Origin: an uncultured Desulfobacterales bacterium
GTDB taxonomy: Bacteria > Desulfobacterota > Desulfobulbia > Desulfobulbales > Desulfocapsaceae
NCBI GenBank assembly: GCA_937915545.1
Contig: CALGIJ010000018.1
Location: 78,810-142,809, forward strand
DNA: 64,000 nucleotides
Direction: 5' to 3'
Below, piece by piece: positions 25,718 to 34,178 of this stretch. Made by a program: the position numbers and the translations under genes. The notes under the pieces are model-generated. The model was given only the letters and a program-made list of their open reading frames with translations. It was not told the DNA's origin and did no database searches. Numbering within the stretch: the first letter of the stretch is position 1; each line of letters opens with the position of its first letter.

Positions 25718-26047
25718 CCAACCGGGGAGGCGCATGCCTTGACTTGAGGGGCTTGGCTGTCTGGCATTCTGGCTGGAGGCCAGGCCTCGCGGCGAGGCCT
25801 GGAACAGAGCAGTGCAAATTCCCTGTCCCTTGTTTTTTCACCTTTTCTGCGCCTCCACCTGGGGTCACGGGCGGGTGGATGCGGAAGCCATTTCCCCGTC
25901 GCATGGCGTGGTGGTGGCGTGATTCATCCTTTTGGCTGGCCGATGACGCCGTTGATGGTCAATGCAGACCTCGCGCAACAGCCGGTAGAGCGCTGGTGCA
26001 ATGTCAGCCGACATGGCGTTGGTTTGCGGGTGGCGGCCGATCAGCCT
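25718..26047. other. Intergenic region between convergent genes
   Basis: No gene is supported. It contains a perfect hairpin, CCAGGCCTC-gcggc-GAGGCCTGG (25780-25802), without an adjoining T-run. This may act as a factor-dependent or weak terminator for the two convergent operons. Confidence 0.5.
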
Positions 26048-27103
26048 TCAGGGGAGGAGCAGCAGACTGCCTTTTTTGACGACCAATGTTATGGCCATGC
26101 CCGCTTCAGGGGGACGCGGGGCGAGGGGCAGATTGAAGGCGAGGCGGTGGCCGCAGCTGTCGACCACAAGGCGATAGGTCGCCCCCTGGAAAACGCGACT
26201 GGCGACGAGGCCGGCGATGACCAGCCCAGGCTGCTGACCCTCAATGTCGTCAGCGAGCCTCGCGCCCTCGGGTGGCAGGAGCAGGGTGCCGGCGTCCGTG
26301 GGCTCCACCCCCGGCAGGTTTGACGGCAGGCGGCCAAAGGGGCTGTGCAGCAGCCCGTCCGAGCCGAGAGTGCAGGAAACGAGATTGGTAAGGCCGAGAA
26401 ATGACGCCACGAGGCGATTGGCGGGTCGCAGGTAGAGCTCTTCCGGAGCCGCCAGCTGCTGCAGCCTGCTCTCCTGGAGAATGGCGATGCGGTCGGCGAT
26501 GCTGTAGGCCTCGCCCTGGTCGTGGGTGACGAAGACTGCCGTAACCCCCAGGGATTTGAGAATGAGGCGGATCTCGCCGGTGAGGCGGTCGCGCAATAGG
26601 CGGTCGAGGGACCCCAGGGGTTCGTCGAGGAGCAGCAGCGGGGGGCGGGGGGCGAGGCTGCGCGCCAGGGCGACACGCTGGCGTTCGCCTCCGGAAAGCT
26701 CGTCCACCGCGCGCCGGCCAAAGCCCTCCAGACCCACCAGATGCAGCACCTCTTCTACCCTCCTGGCCGTCTCGGCTGCCGGCAGTCGCTGCATGCGCAG
26801 ACCGAAGGCCACGTTTTCCCAGACATTCTTATGGGGAAAGAGGGCATATTCCTGAAACATCATACCGAAATTGCGGCGATGCGGCGGAGTCTCGGCGAGA
26901 TCGCGACCGGCAAAGCGGATGGTCCCCCGGTCAGGACGTTCCAGCCCGGCGAGGAGACGCAGGAGCGTCGTCTTGCCGGAGCCCGAGGGCCCGAGCAGGC
27001 AGAGGATCTCCCCCTCGCCGAGGGTAAAGCCGATGTCCTGCAGCAGCGGCTTACCCTGGTAGGTCTTGTGCAACTTGTCGACACTGAGGATGGCGCTGGT
27101 CAT
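26048..27103 (-). CDS. thiQ: Thiamine ABC transporter ATP-binding protein
   Basis: A 351-residue ATPase. Walker A (GPSGSGKTT), Q-loop (MMFQEYALFPH), signature LSGGERQR, Walker B (LLLDEP) and VTHDQGEA are present. A C-terminal extension of about 110 residues resembles the TOBE-type regulatory domain of the FbpC/PotA group, so it is longer than the short ThiQ of E. coli (about 230 residues). Its ATG overlaps the thiP stop by four bases. Assignment to thiamine rests on the TPP riboswitch that leads the operon. Confidence 0.9.
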   Translation of the reverse strand: MTSAILSVDKLHKTYQGKPLLQDIGFTLGEGEILCLLGPSGSGKTTLLRLLAGLERPDRGTIRFAGRDLAETPPHRRNFGMMFQEYALFPHKNVWENVAFGLRMQRLPAAETARRVEEVLHLVGLEGFGRRAVDELSGGERQRVALARSLAPRPPLLLLDEPLGSLDRLLRDRLTGEIRLILKSLGVTAVFVTHDQGEAYSIADRIAILQESRLQQLAAPEELYLRPANRLVASFLGLTNLVSCTLGSDGLLHSPFGRLPSNLPGVEPTDAGTLLLPPEGARLADDIEGQQPGLVIAGLVASRVFQGATYRLVVDSCGHRLAFNLPLAPRPPEAGMAITLVVKKGSLLLLP

Positions 27104-28761
27104 CGGCGTGTCTCCCCCCTTTTTCCTGCCGCTCGGGCAAGTACCAGCAGAGCGGCGCAGGTGAACAGCAGCAGCAGGCTGCTCATTGCCATTGCCTGGC
27201 CATAATTCATTTCCCCGGGCAGGCTGAGGTAGCGATAGATGGCGACGGGGATGGTGGCAGTGTGCGGCCTGGTGACGAAGGATGATGCCCCGAACTCGCC
27301 CATGCTGATGGCGAAGGCGAAAATCGCCCCGACGAGGATGGCGCGTCGGATGAGGGGCAGCTCGATCTCGCGAAAGACCGTCCCTGGCGAGGCGCCGAGA
27401 GTGGCGGCGGCTTCCCCGAGCGAGGGGGGAATGCGGCGCAGCGCGGGCAGGATGCAGCGCATCACGAAGGGGAAAGCGAGCAAACTGTGGGCGATGACCA
27501 CCATCGCCAGGCTGTCGCGGAGATCGAGGGGCGGTCGGTTGAGGGCAATGATATAGCCGAAGCCGAGGCTGACCGCCGAAGTAGCCAGCGGCAGCATGAG
27601 CAGCGCGTCCCACCAGGCAGAGCCGGCGCCGTCCTTGGCGGCGAGGTGGCGGGCGGCGGCCAGACCGAGGCACAGGGCGACGACGGTGGTGGCCAGGGCG
27701 AAGCCGAGGCTGTTGGTGATGGCCGTGGCCGGTGCGACGAAGAACAGGGCATCGCTCCCCCCGCTGAAGAGGCCGCGGTAGTAGGCCAGTGTCGGACCCC
27801 CTTCGCCCTGCAGCGATGCGGCGAGCAAAGCGGCCAGGGGGGCGATGAGGAGGGCGGTGATGAACAGCAGCGTGGCGACGATGGCCGCCTTGGCACGCCA
27901 CCCGGCCGCCGGGACGTCCCCGTCCCTGGCGGTGTCGGTGAAGAAGGCCAGCTGCTTCCCCGCGCCGAGACGCGCCTGCAGCCACATGAGCAGGAAGTTG
28001 ATGGTCAGCTGCAGCAGGGACAGGGCGGCTGCCATAGGCAGATTGAAGAGGTGGATGGCTTGGCGGTATATCTCTACCTCCAGGGTGGCGTAACCTGGTC
28101 CGCCAAGGATGAGGACAATGCCGAAGCTGGTGAAGCAGAAGACGAACACCAACAAGGCAGCCGCGGCGATGGCGGGCAGCAGCAGGGGCAGGGTGATGCG
28201 CAGAAAGATCTGCCACGGCGAGGCGCCGAGGGTAGCCGCCGCTTCCCGGATTCGCGGGTCGAGGCCCGACCAGTAGCTGCCGACGAGTCGCAGCACCAGG
28301 GAATAGTTGTAGAAAACATGGGCGAGAAGGAGCACCGCCAGGCCCTGGTCGGCGGCGAGAGGCGGTCTCTTGAGGTCGAACCAGGCCATAATCAGGGTGT
28401 TGATCGGGCCGCCCGCGCCGAGCAAGGCGCTGAAGGACGCGGCGGCGACAACGGTGGGCAGCACGAAGGGCACGGTCAGCAGGGCCTGCCACAGTCCTTT
28501 GGCGAGAAAGCGGTAGCGGCTGAAGACATAGGCACCGGGCAGGGCGACCAGCAGAGTGAGCGCGGTGGAGAGCAGGGCCTGCCAGGTGGTGAACCACAGC
28601 AGCCGTGCGTAGACCGGGCTGGTGAAGAGGCGGGCGATGCCGGTCGGGTCCCACCTTCCTTCAGGGAGCAGGCTGTGCAGGAAAATAGCGCAGAGCGGGT
28701 ACCCGTAGAAGAGGACGAGAAAGGCCACCACCGGCAAAAAGAGCAGGCGGCGAACGGTCAC
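27100..28761 (-). CDS. thiP: Thiamine ABC transporter permease (two permease domains)
   Basis: A 553-residue inner-membrane permease with twelve spans and two EAA-type loops (REAAATLGASP near residue 170 and EAAATLGASPG near 440). This duplicated form is typical of ThiP and FbpB. The start is a GTG at 28761 (MTVRRLLF) preceded by GGGG. It follows thiB by 36 bases and overlaps thiQ by four. The substrate is inferred from the riboswitch. Confidence 0.92.
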   Translation of the reverse strand: MTVRRLLFLPVVAFLVLFYGYPLCAIFLHSLLPEGRWDPTGIARLFTSPVYARLLWFTTWQALLSTALTLLVALPGAYVFSRYRFLAKGLWQALLTVPFVLPTVVAAASFSALLGAGGPINTLIMAWFDLKRPPLAADQGLAVLLLAHVFYNYSLVLRLVGSYWSGLDPRIREAAATLGASPWQIFLRITLPLLLPAIAAAALLVFVFCFTSFGIVLILGGPGYATLEVEIYRQAIHLFNLPMAAALSLLQLTINFLLMWLQARLGAGKQLAFFTDTARDGDVPAAGWRAKAAIVATLLFITALLIAPLAALLAASLQGEGGPTLAYYRGLFSGGSDALFFVAPATAITNSLGFALATTVVALCLGLAAARHLAAKDGAGSAWWDALLMLPLATSAVSLGFGYIIALNRPPLDLRDSLAMVVIAHSLLAFPFVMRCILPALRRIPPSLGEAAATLGASPGTVFREIELPLIRRAILVGAIFAFAISMGEFGASSFVTRPHTATIPVAIYRYLSLPGEMNYGQAMAMSSLLLLFTCAALLVLARAAGKRGETRR

Positions 28762-28797
28762 GACGTCCCCATCCGCTGGCGCTGTCGACGTTGTCGC

Positions 28798-29841
28798 CTA
28801 GCGCAGCACGGCATCGGTCCAAGCCTCGAGCCATTGTTGGCGGTGTTTCTCGATGGCTTCCGGGGCGACCTCGGCGGGACGCTCGGGGATGACCGCGTGG
28901 CGGCGCATGACCTCCGGCAAGCTGGCGCCGGGATTGGCCGGAAAGACCCACATCCTCAGGGGAATATCCTCCTGAACCGGCACGTCGAGCATGAAATCGA
29001 CGAAGGCTCTGGCCAGTTCCGGCTGCCTGGTACCCTTGAGAATGCCGATGAATTCGATCTGTCGGAAGGAACCTCGGTCACCGCCGACGGCTGCAGTGGG
29101 TGCCTCGCGCAGCGGCTCCTTGGCATAGTGGACTGCCGCCGCCGGGCTGGAGGCATAGCTGACGACGATCGGCCGATCGCCTTTCGAGGCGGCGGTGAAG
29201 TGGCCGTAATAGGCGTCTTTCCAGCCGTTGGCCACTTTGACGTCGTTGTCGCGCAGCCCCTTCCAGAAGGACAGGTAGCCGTTTTCACCGAAGCGGCCGA
29301 TGGTCGCCAGCAGAAAGGCCAGGCCGGGGGAGGAGGTGGCCGGGTTCTCGACCACTGTCAGGCCTTTGTACGCCGGCTTGACGATATCGGCGAGATCGGC
29401 GGGGGGAGTGATGCCCTTGTTGCGGAACCAGGCCCGATCGATATTGAGGCAGACATCGCCGTAGGACACCGGCAGCAGGCGATGCTGCGGATCGAGGCGC
29501 AAGGTGGCGGGGAAGGTCGCCAGCAGCGGTGACGGGTAGGGGAGAAAGATATCGGCGTTGAGGGCGCGTGACAGGTAGGTGTTGTCGACCCCGAAGAAGA
29601 CGTCGGCGAGGGGCTTGTCCTTGGCGAGAATGGCCTGCACCAGCGCTGTGCCGGCGTCGCCGCTCTTGACAAAGCGCAGGGTCGCCTTGTGGGTGCTCTC
29701 GAATTTTTCCACCAGATGGCGGGAGATGTCGAAGCTGTCGTGGCTCATCACCGTCAGGGTGGGGCCGTCGGCCGCAGCCGGCGTGGAGAAGGGGAGCAGC
29801 AGCAGGGCCAGCAGCGCCGGCCAGGAACGGATGGGGGTCAT
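28798..29841 (-). CDS. thiB: Thiamine periplasmic binding protein
   Basis: A 347-residue exported binding protein. The ATG at 29841 has GAGG five bases upstream; a GTG two codons earlier is the alternative. A signal peptide (ALLALLLLPFSTPAAADG) ends near residue 25. The mature part begins LTVMSHDSFDIS and includes ADVFFGVDNTYLSRAL and LPVSYGDVCLNID, typical of the ThiB/TbpA family. It is the first gene after the TPP riboswitch, which supports thiamine or a phosphorylated form as ligand. Confidence 0.93.
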   Translation of the reverse strand: MTPIRSWPALLALLLLPFSTPAAADGPTLTVMSHDSFDISRHLVEKFESTHKATLRFVKSGDAGTALVQAILAKDKPLADVFFGVDNTYLSRALNADIFLPYPSPLLATFPATLRLDPQHRLLPVSYGDVCLNIDRAWFRNKGITPPADLADIVKPAYKGLTVVENPATSSPGLAFLLATIGRFGENGYLSFWKGLRDNDVKVANGWKDAYYGHFTAASKGDRPIVVSYASSPAAAVHYAKEPLREAPTAAVGGDRGSFRQIEFIGILKGTRQPELARAFVDFMLDVPVQEDIPLRMWVFPANPGASLPEVMRRHAVIPERPAEVAPEAIEKHRQQWLEAWTDAVLR

Positions 29842-29895
29842 GGTCACCTCGCCAGAAAGGACCGGGCATTGGCCAGAGGCAGGGGCGACGGCATG

Positions 29896-29924
29896 AAAAA
29901 ACCGCCTCCGCAGGACGGAGACGG
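29896..29924 (-). terminator. Riboswitch-controlled intrinsic terminator
   Basis: On the minus strand CCGTCTCCG (29916-29924) pairs with CGGAGGCGG (29902-29910) around a five-base loop, with one G-U pair, and six T residues follow (29896-29901). It lies between the TPP aptamer and thiB. This placement fits TPP-induced transcription termination. Confidence 0.88.
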
Positions 29925-29931
29925 TTACCGC

Positions 29932-30022
29932 ATTGCGCTCCCTCCGCCGGCATTATCCGGATCAGGTTAGACGGTCGGGTTGCCTTTCAACCCCTCTCAG
30001 CCCGGTGGCGCCGAGCTCCCGT
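29932..30022 (-). ncRNA. TPP riboswitch (THI element)
   Basis: The minus strand carries the diagnostic conserved elements in order: GGGCTGAGAGG, then a variable P3 hairpin (GGGTTGAAAGGCAACCC), then ACCTGATCCGGATAATGCCGG with CGGAGGGAGC closing. GCTC at the 5' side can pair with GAGC at the 3' side as P1. It sits in the leader of thiBPQ, upstream of an intrinsic terminator. TPP binding should favour termination and switch off thiamine import. Confidence 0.96.
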
Positions 30023-30034
30023 TTGCCAACGTCC

Positions 30035-30063
30035 ATCTTAGAGCATGCCGGCAAGCTTTGCAA
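30035..30063 (-). promoter_or_regulatory. Promoter of thiBPQ
   Basis: On the minus strand TTGCAA (30058-30063) and TAAGAT (30035-30040) are spaced by 17 bases, each matching four of six consensus positions. Transcription would begin just before the TPP aptamer. Confidence 0.6.
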
Positions 30064-30403
30064 GCTCGCAGAGTCCGGGCTGGCATGAGGGGGCGCGGGC
30101 GGTGGCGATAGATTGCAGAACCTTCAGCATATGGACCGCATCAGCCCTTGTGCCGGCCGAAAGATATCAACGCGGGTGGATGAACTGATAACTATTACTC
30201 GGGTTGCCGCGACTTGATTTTTCTGTGCAAGAGACCAATTATTTACTACGTTGTGATACAAGCAGTGACCGGCCGCGGTATTCACTCTGCAGGTGTGAAG
30301 AGTGAGGTCGGGAGAGTGGCGGTGATACCGTCGGAAAAAGGCGCTCGGGTCAGTCCGAGGATTGGTAAAGGTCGAGCAGCAGCGCTGCAGAGGAGCAGGT
30401 GCC
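30064..30403 (+). other. Leader region of the MTHFR gene
   Basis: No gene is supported. A possible promoter lies at 30214-30242: TTGATT, a 17-base spacer and AATTAT, each a four-of-six match. The frame of the next gene is open back to a TTG at 30362, but the GTG at 30404 has the better ribosome-binding site. Confidence 0.4.
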
Positions 30404-31903
30404 GTGATTCACAATTTCAATGACGATATCTCCACCCCCGAAAAGTTTGTGGTCACCCTGGAACTCGTTCCCGGCCGGGAGATCCTTGGCGGAGCCATGG
30501 AGACCATCAAGAAGATCTCCAAGGAAGCCTACGACGACGGGCGCATCACCGCCGTGTCGATCACCGACAATCCCGGCGGCAACCCGGCGCTCAGCCCCGA
30601 CGCCATCGGTCGCGAGATCCTCGATTACGGCATGGACGTCATCGTCCACTTCACCTGCCGCGACGCCAACCGCATGGGCATGGAAAGCCGCGCCCTGCAG
30701 CTGGCGCGCATGGGCATGCGCAACATCCTTGCCCTCACCGGCGATTATTCCGGCAAGGGTTTTGGCGGCCGTGGCACCCCGGTGTTCGATTTTGACTCGG
30801 TGATCCTCACCACCATGCTCTCCGACCTCAACCGCCGCCTGATCAGCAGCGGTTCCTCTGAGGTTTTCGTCACCGGCTGCGCAGTGTCGCCGTTCAAGTA
30901 CACCGAGGCCGAGACGTGGATTCAGTACCGCAAGCTGCAGCGCAAGATCGAGGCCGGCGCCTCGTTTGCCATCACCCAGTTGGGCTACGATATCGACAAG
31001 TTCGAGGAACTGCTGCGCTTCAATCACGACAAGGAGGTCAAAGTGCCGATGCTCGCCTCGCTCTACCTGCTCAACAAGGGGGCGGCGACGGTCATGCATA
31101 ACGGCAAGATCCCTGGGGTGTATGTGTCGAAGCAGCTCTACGAGCGTATCCTCGCCGACTACGCCGTGCCGGGGGAAGGGCCGAAACGCGCCATCGAGCG
31201 CACCGCCCGCCTCGGGGCGGTGCTCAAGGGGATCGGCTACAAGGGTATCCATATCGCCGGCATACATAAGAACTTCGATACGGTTGCCGCCATTCTCGAC
31301 CGCATGGAGGAGATCGGCCATAACTGGGAAGAGTACCGCGAGGAGTTCCGTGAGGAAAACAACGGCCGCTTCTACATCTACAAGGATGCCGCCGCGGAGG
31401 CAGGCGCTGAACGCTCCGAGATCAAGCTCAAGTTCGGCGACGAGGTCCATTATCTCTTCCTGCGCACCGCCCACGACCTCTTCTTTGACAAGGAGGCTTC
31501 GCTGGCCCCGATGTACCGTAAGATCTCCAGCGCTTTCGACAAGAAAAACGCCTCGTGGATGCTCAAGATGTTCCTCGAAGATCCCTTCAAGAAACTGATG
31601 CTCTCCTGCAAGAGCTGCGGCGACTGCGGCATCCAGCATGTCGGCTTCCTCTGCCCGGAATCGGGCTGCCCGAAGCATACCCGCAACGGTGCCTGCGGCG
31701 GCAGCCGCGACGGCTACTGCGAGGTCAACCAGGACAAGCTCTGCGTCTGGGTGCGCGCCTATTACCGTATGAAGCGCCATAACGAGACCGAGCAGCTCAC
31801 CGCCTCCTTCGTTCCACCGCGTTCCTGGGAACTTCAGGACACCTCGTCGTGGATCAATTTCCACCTCGACCGCGATCACCAGAAGGTGGAAAAGGCCGCC
31901 TGA
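30404..31903 (+). CDS. metF: Methylenetetrahydrofolate reductase fused to MetV-type zinc-finger domain
   Basis: A 499-residue two-domain protein. The N-terminal TIM barrel (about 1-300) has the MetF features VTLELVPGRE and NILALTGDYSGKGFGGRGTPVFDFDSV. The C-terminal domain (about 385-499) holds many cysteines in the MTHFR_C/MetV pattern: CKSCGDCG, LCPESGCPKHTRNGACGG, YCEV and LCVW. MTHFR reduces 5,10-methylene-THF to 5-methyl-THF; MetV-type domains occur in the Wood-Ljungdahl pathway enzyme and may connect it to electron carriers. GTG at 30404 with AGGAG eight bases upstream is chosen over a TTG 14 codons earlier. A perfect bidirectional terminator follows. Confidence 0.9.
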   Translation: MIHNFNDDISTPEKFVVTLELVPGREILGGAMETIKKISKEAYDDGRITAVSITDNPGGNPALSPDAIGREILDYGMDVIVHFTCRDANRMGMESRALQLARMGMRNILALTGDYSGKGFGGRGTPVFDFDSVILTTMLSDLNRRLISSGSSEVFVTGCAVSPFKYTEAETWIQYRKLQRKIEAGASFAITQLGYDIDKFEELLRFNHDKEVKVPMLASLYLLNKGAATVMHNGKIPGVYVSKQLYERILADYAVPGEGPKRAIERTARLGAVLKGIGYKGIHIAGIHKNFDTVAAILDRMEEIGHNWEEYREEFREENNGRFYIYKDAAAEAGAERSEIKLKFGDEVHYLFLRTAHDLFFDKEASLAPMYRKISSAFDKKNASWMLKMFLEDPFKKLMLSCKSCGDCGIQHVGFLCPESGCPKHTRNGACGGSRDGYCEVNQDKLCVWVRAYYRMKRHNETEQLTASFVPPRSWELQDTSSWINFHLDRDHQKVEKAA

Positions 31904-31921
31904 GGCCCTGGCCCGTCCCTG

Positions 31922-31972
31922 AAAACAGCGCGGCGGCAGACGTGATTCACGTCTGCCGCCGCGCTGTTTTTT
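31922..31972. terminator. Bidirectional terminator with perfect 24-bp stem
   Basis: Arms at 31922-31945 and 31947-31970 are perfectly complementary around a single base. The plus strand ends in six T residues (31967-31972 region) and the minus strand in TTTTC. It lies between the convergent MTHFR gene and the small 73-residue protein gene and should serve both. Confidence 0.92.
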
Positions 31973-31998
31973 GGCCTTTCGTCCGTGATGATGGCTGG

Positions 31999-32220
31999 TT
32001 ACGGTACAGGGCGGATGGAGAGATGCTGGGTATGCTGGTGACGGCGCCTGAGGGTCTCGCCGAGGGCGATGAGCAGGTCGGCCACGGCCAGCATGAGGCG
32101 GTCGCGGTTCTTTTGGTGGCGCTGGGCGGCGAAGAGGGCGAGCAGGTGGCGGCGCTCGCTCTCTTCGAGCATCTGCCGTCGTCGTTCCTTCAGTTCCATT
32201 TCCAAAAGATAGGGATTCAT
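31999..32220 (-). CDS. Small basic protein of unknown function
   Basis: A 73-residue protein that I do not recognise. It begins MNPYLLEMELKERRRQ and is predicted almost entirely helical, with many Arg and His residues and a leucine-rich stretch LMLAVADLLIALGETL. GAGGAG lies five bases before the ATG. It follows the MocR-type regulator by 68 bases on the same strand and is followed by the bidirectional terminator. A role as a small adaptor is possible but unsupported. Confidence 0.65.
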   Translation of the reverse strand: MNPYLLEMELKERRRQMLEESERRHLLALFAAQRHQKNRDRLMLAVADLLIALGETLRRRHQHTQHLSIRPVP

Positions 32221-32288
32221 GGTCTCTCCTCGGTACACTCCCTTTTGGTGATGCCGGATTCCTCCGGCGTTGACAGGCTGCCGCATGT

Positions 32289-33830
32289 CTACTGATAACT
32301 GCCGAGGCCGCTCAGCCCCGATTCCCCGGGGGGACGGCTGATAAACTCCTCGATGGCGCTGGCCAGCAGTTCGATGCCCTCCTTGATCTCCGCTTCGCTG
32401 GACCAGGCGTAACCGACCCGGCAACAGTTGACGAAGCGTTGGTCGATATCGAACAGCGGCCCGGGCAGAAAGGACACCCCTTTGTCGATGGCGAAGAGGA
32501 AGAGGGCGACGCTGGAATAGCCGCGTGGCAGTTCCACCAGTAGCGAGAAACCGCCCTCGGGCCGGGTCCAGCTGGTGCCCTCGGGCATATAGCGCTGCAG
32601 GGCGCGCAGCATGGCGTCGCGGCGCACCCGGTACATGGCGGCCATCCTGCGGTTGTGCTCGTCGTAACGACCGGACTGGAAAATGGTCAGGGCCATGCCC
32701 TGGATGAGCGTCGGGCAGGAATGGTCGTTGAGCCGCTTGAGCTGGGCGAGCTGCTGCACGTGGCGCGCCGAGCTGACGATCCAGCCGAAGCGCATGCCGG
32801 TCATGACCGCTTTGGAAAATGAGCTGACGATTACCGCCTGTTCCGGTGGCAGGTCCAGTAACAGGCTCGGCGGCACCTCGTCCCAGCACAGATCGCGGAA
32901 GAGCTCGTCGGCGATGATGGTGCTGCCGGTTTTCTTCGCCCACTCCAGCAGCATGCCGCGTCGCTCTGCGCCAAGGTGGGTGCCCATGGGGTTGTGGGCG
33001 TAGGGGCAGAGGTAGAGCAGCGAGGGCCCCGAGCCGGCAAACTGGTTCAGCAACTCGGGCAGCGGCCCGCTGCTGTCTCTGGTGATGGTCTCCACCCAGT
33101 GGCCCATGGCACCGAAGGTGTCGGTGATGCCGCGAAAACATGGCGTCTCGCAGATGACACGCTTGCCGAGTTCCCGGTTCTCCTGGGAGAGCAGGGTCAC
33201 CCCCTGCAGCGAGCCATTGGTGATGAGGACCTGATCGGCACTGACTGCCAATCCCTGGGCGGCGTAGCGCCGCGCGATCTCCGCCCTGAGGTCGTAGCGC
33301 CCAAGGGGATCGGTGGTTTCGAGAAGGCTCATGCCGTCGCGGGCCATGGTCTCGCGGGTGACTTCGGCGAGGAAGTCGGCGGGCAGCAGGCCGGGGTCGG
33401 GCACCCCCTTGGTGAGATGAATTATGCCTGGTTTGTCGGCGAGGATCATGATATCGCGCAGAGCTGTGCCCACCCCCATGCGCAGCCGTCGGGCAGCAAA
33501 CTCCAGGGGACTGTGGTCGCCGCCCCGGGCCGGCGAGTGGGTTCGCTCACGCGTCTCGCGGCCGTCTCCGCCACGCGGTTCCTCCTCCTCCGGCTTGCGG
33601 ATGAAGGTGCCCCGCCCCACCTGGCAGCTGGTCTGCCCGGCGTCACTGAGATCCTGGAGGGCGCGGCGTACGGTGGCCTGGGTGACGCCGATTTCCCTGG
33701 CCAGCCAGGAGACAGGGGGCAGCCGGTCGCCCGGGTTGAGCTCGCCCTTGCGGATCGCTTCCTGGATGAGGTCGCGGATCTGGATATAGAGGGGTATGTC
33801 GGAATCTTTGTCGATCGTGTAGGTGACCAT
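32289..33830 (-). CDS. MocR-type regulator (GntR HTH fused to aminotransferase fold)
   Basis: A 513-residue protein. Residues about 10-80 form a GntR winged helix (PLYIQIRDLIQEAIRKGEL, VTQATVRRALQDL). Residues about 120-500 form a fold-type I PLP aminotransferase domain, with NPMGTHLG, ADELFRD and the PLP lysine in SSFSKAVMTGMRFG. MocR regulators sense PLP, amino acids or related ligands; a few members are true aminotransferases. Two tandem 11-base repeats directly upstream of the ATG suggest autoregulation. Target genes are unknown; a 73-residue protein gene follows. Confidence 0.92.
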   Translation of the reverse strand: MVTYTIDKDSDIPLYIQIRDLIQEAIRKGELNPGDRLPPVSWLAREIGVTQATVRRALQDLSDAGQTSCQVGRGTFIRKPEEEEPRGGDGRETRERTHSPARGGDHSPLEFAARRLRMGVGTALRDIMILADKPGIIHLTKGVPDPGLLPADFLAEVTRETMARDGMSLLETTDPLGRYDLRAEIARRYAAQGLAVSADQVLITNGSLQGVTLLSQENRELGKRVICETPCFRGITDTFGAMGHWVETITRDSSGPLPELLNQFAGSGPSLLYLCPYAHNPMGTHLGAERRGMLLEWAKKTGSTIIADELFRDLCWDEVPPSLLLDLPPEQAVIVSSFSKAVMTGMRFGWIVSSARHVQQLAQLKRLNDHSCPTLIQGMALTIFQSGRYDEHNRRMAAMYRVRRDAMLRALQRYMPEGTSWTRPEGGFSLLVELPRGYSSVALFLFAIDKGVSFLPGPLFDIDQRFVNCCRVGYAWSSEAEIKEGIELLASAIEEFISRPPGESGLSGLGSYQ

Positions 33831-33845
33831 CTGCTAAACCTCTCC

Positions 33846-33871
33846 TGTATTGATACTGTATTGATACAGTA
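33846..33871. promoter_or_regulatory. Tandem operator of the MocR-type gene
   Basis: TGTATTGATAC occurs twice in direct tandem (33846-33856 and 33857-33867). The same region contains the perfect dyad TACTGTAT-tg-ATACAGTA (33854-33871). It starts 16 bases before the regulator's ATG. Tandem and inverted half sites are typical of GntR/MocR operators. Confidence 0.72.
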
Positions 33872-34178
33872 CCTATTTGAAGTCGTCAAGGGAAATAGTC
33901 ACTGACCAGGCTGAAGCAGCAGTTCGTCGTTGGCACCTTGTGCGGCGTCATGGACTACGAACGGTTGGCGAATACGCTGCGAGTGGCGTTGGCAATGGCA
34001 GAGGTCGGCAAGGCAAGGGAGGGGCGCACCATGGGTGGGGAAGGCGCCCTGGGTCGCAGGTGGCATCGTTGTCGAAAAAGAAGGAGCGGGCGCGGAGCGC
34101 CAAGCCAAGGAGCTGCGGCCATGCCCAAGGCCGGCTTCGTGGCTGGTTGCCGGGCCCCCTGAGGCCTGGGCTTGCCAA
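33872..34178. other. Intergenic region without supported gene
   Basis: Between the MocR promoter and the end of the RNA methyltransferase gene. Open frames exist in several phases but none has a family-like sequence or a good ribosome-binding site. No strong terminator was found. Confidence 0.5.

Noticed and set aside
25919..26323. Plus-strand open frame overlapping the end of thiQ
   Set aside because: Antisense to a well-supported ATPase gene; no homology-like pattern.
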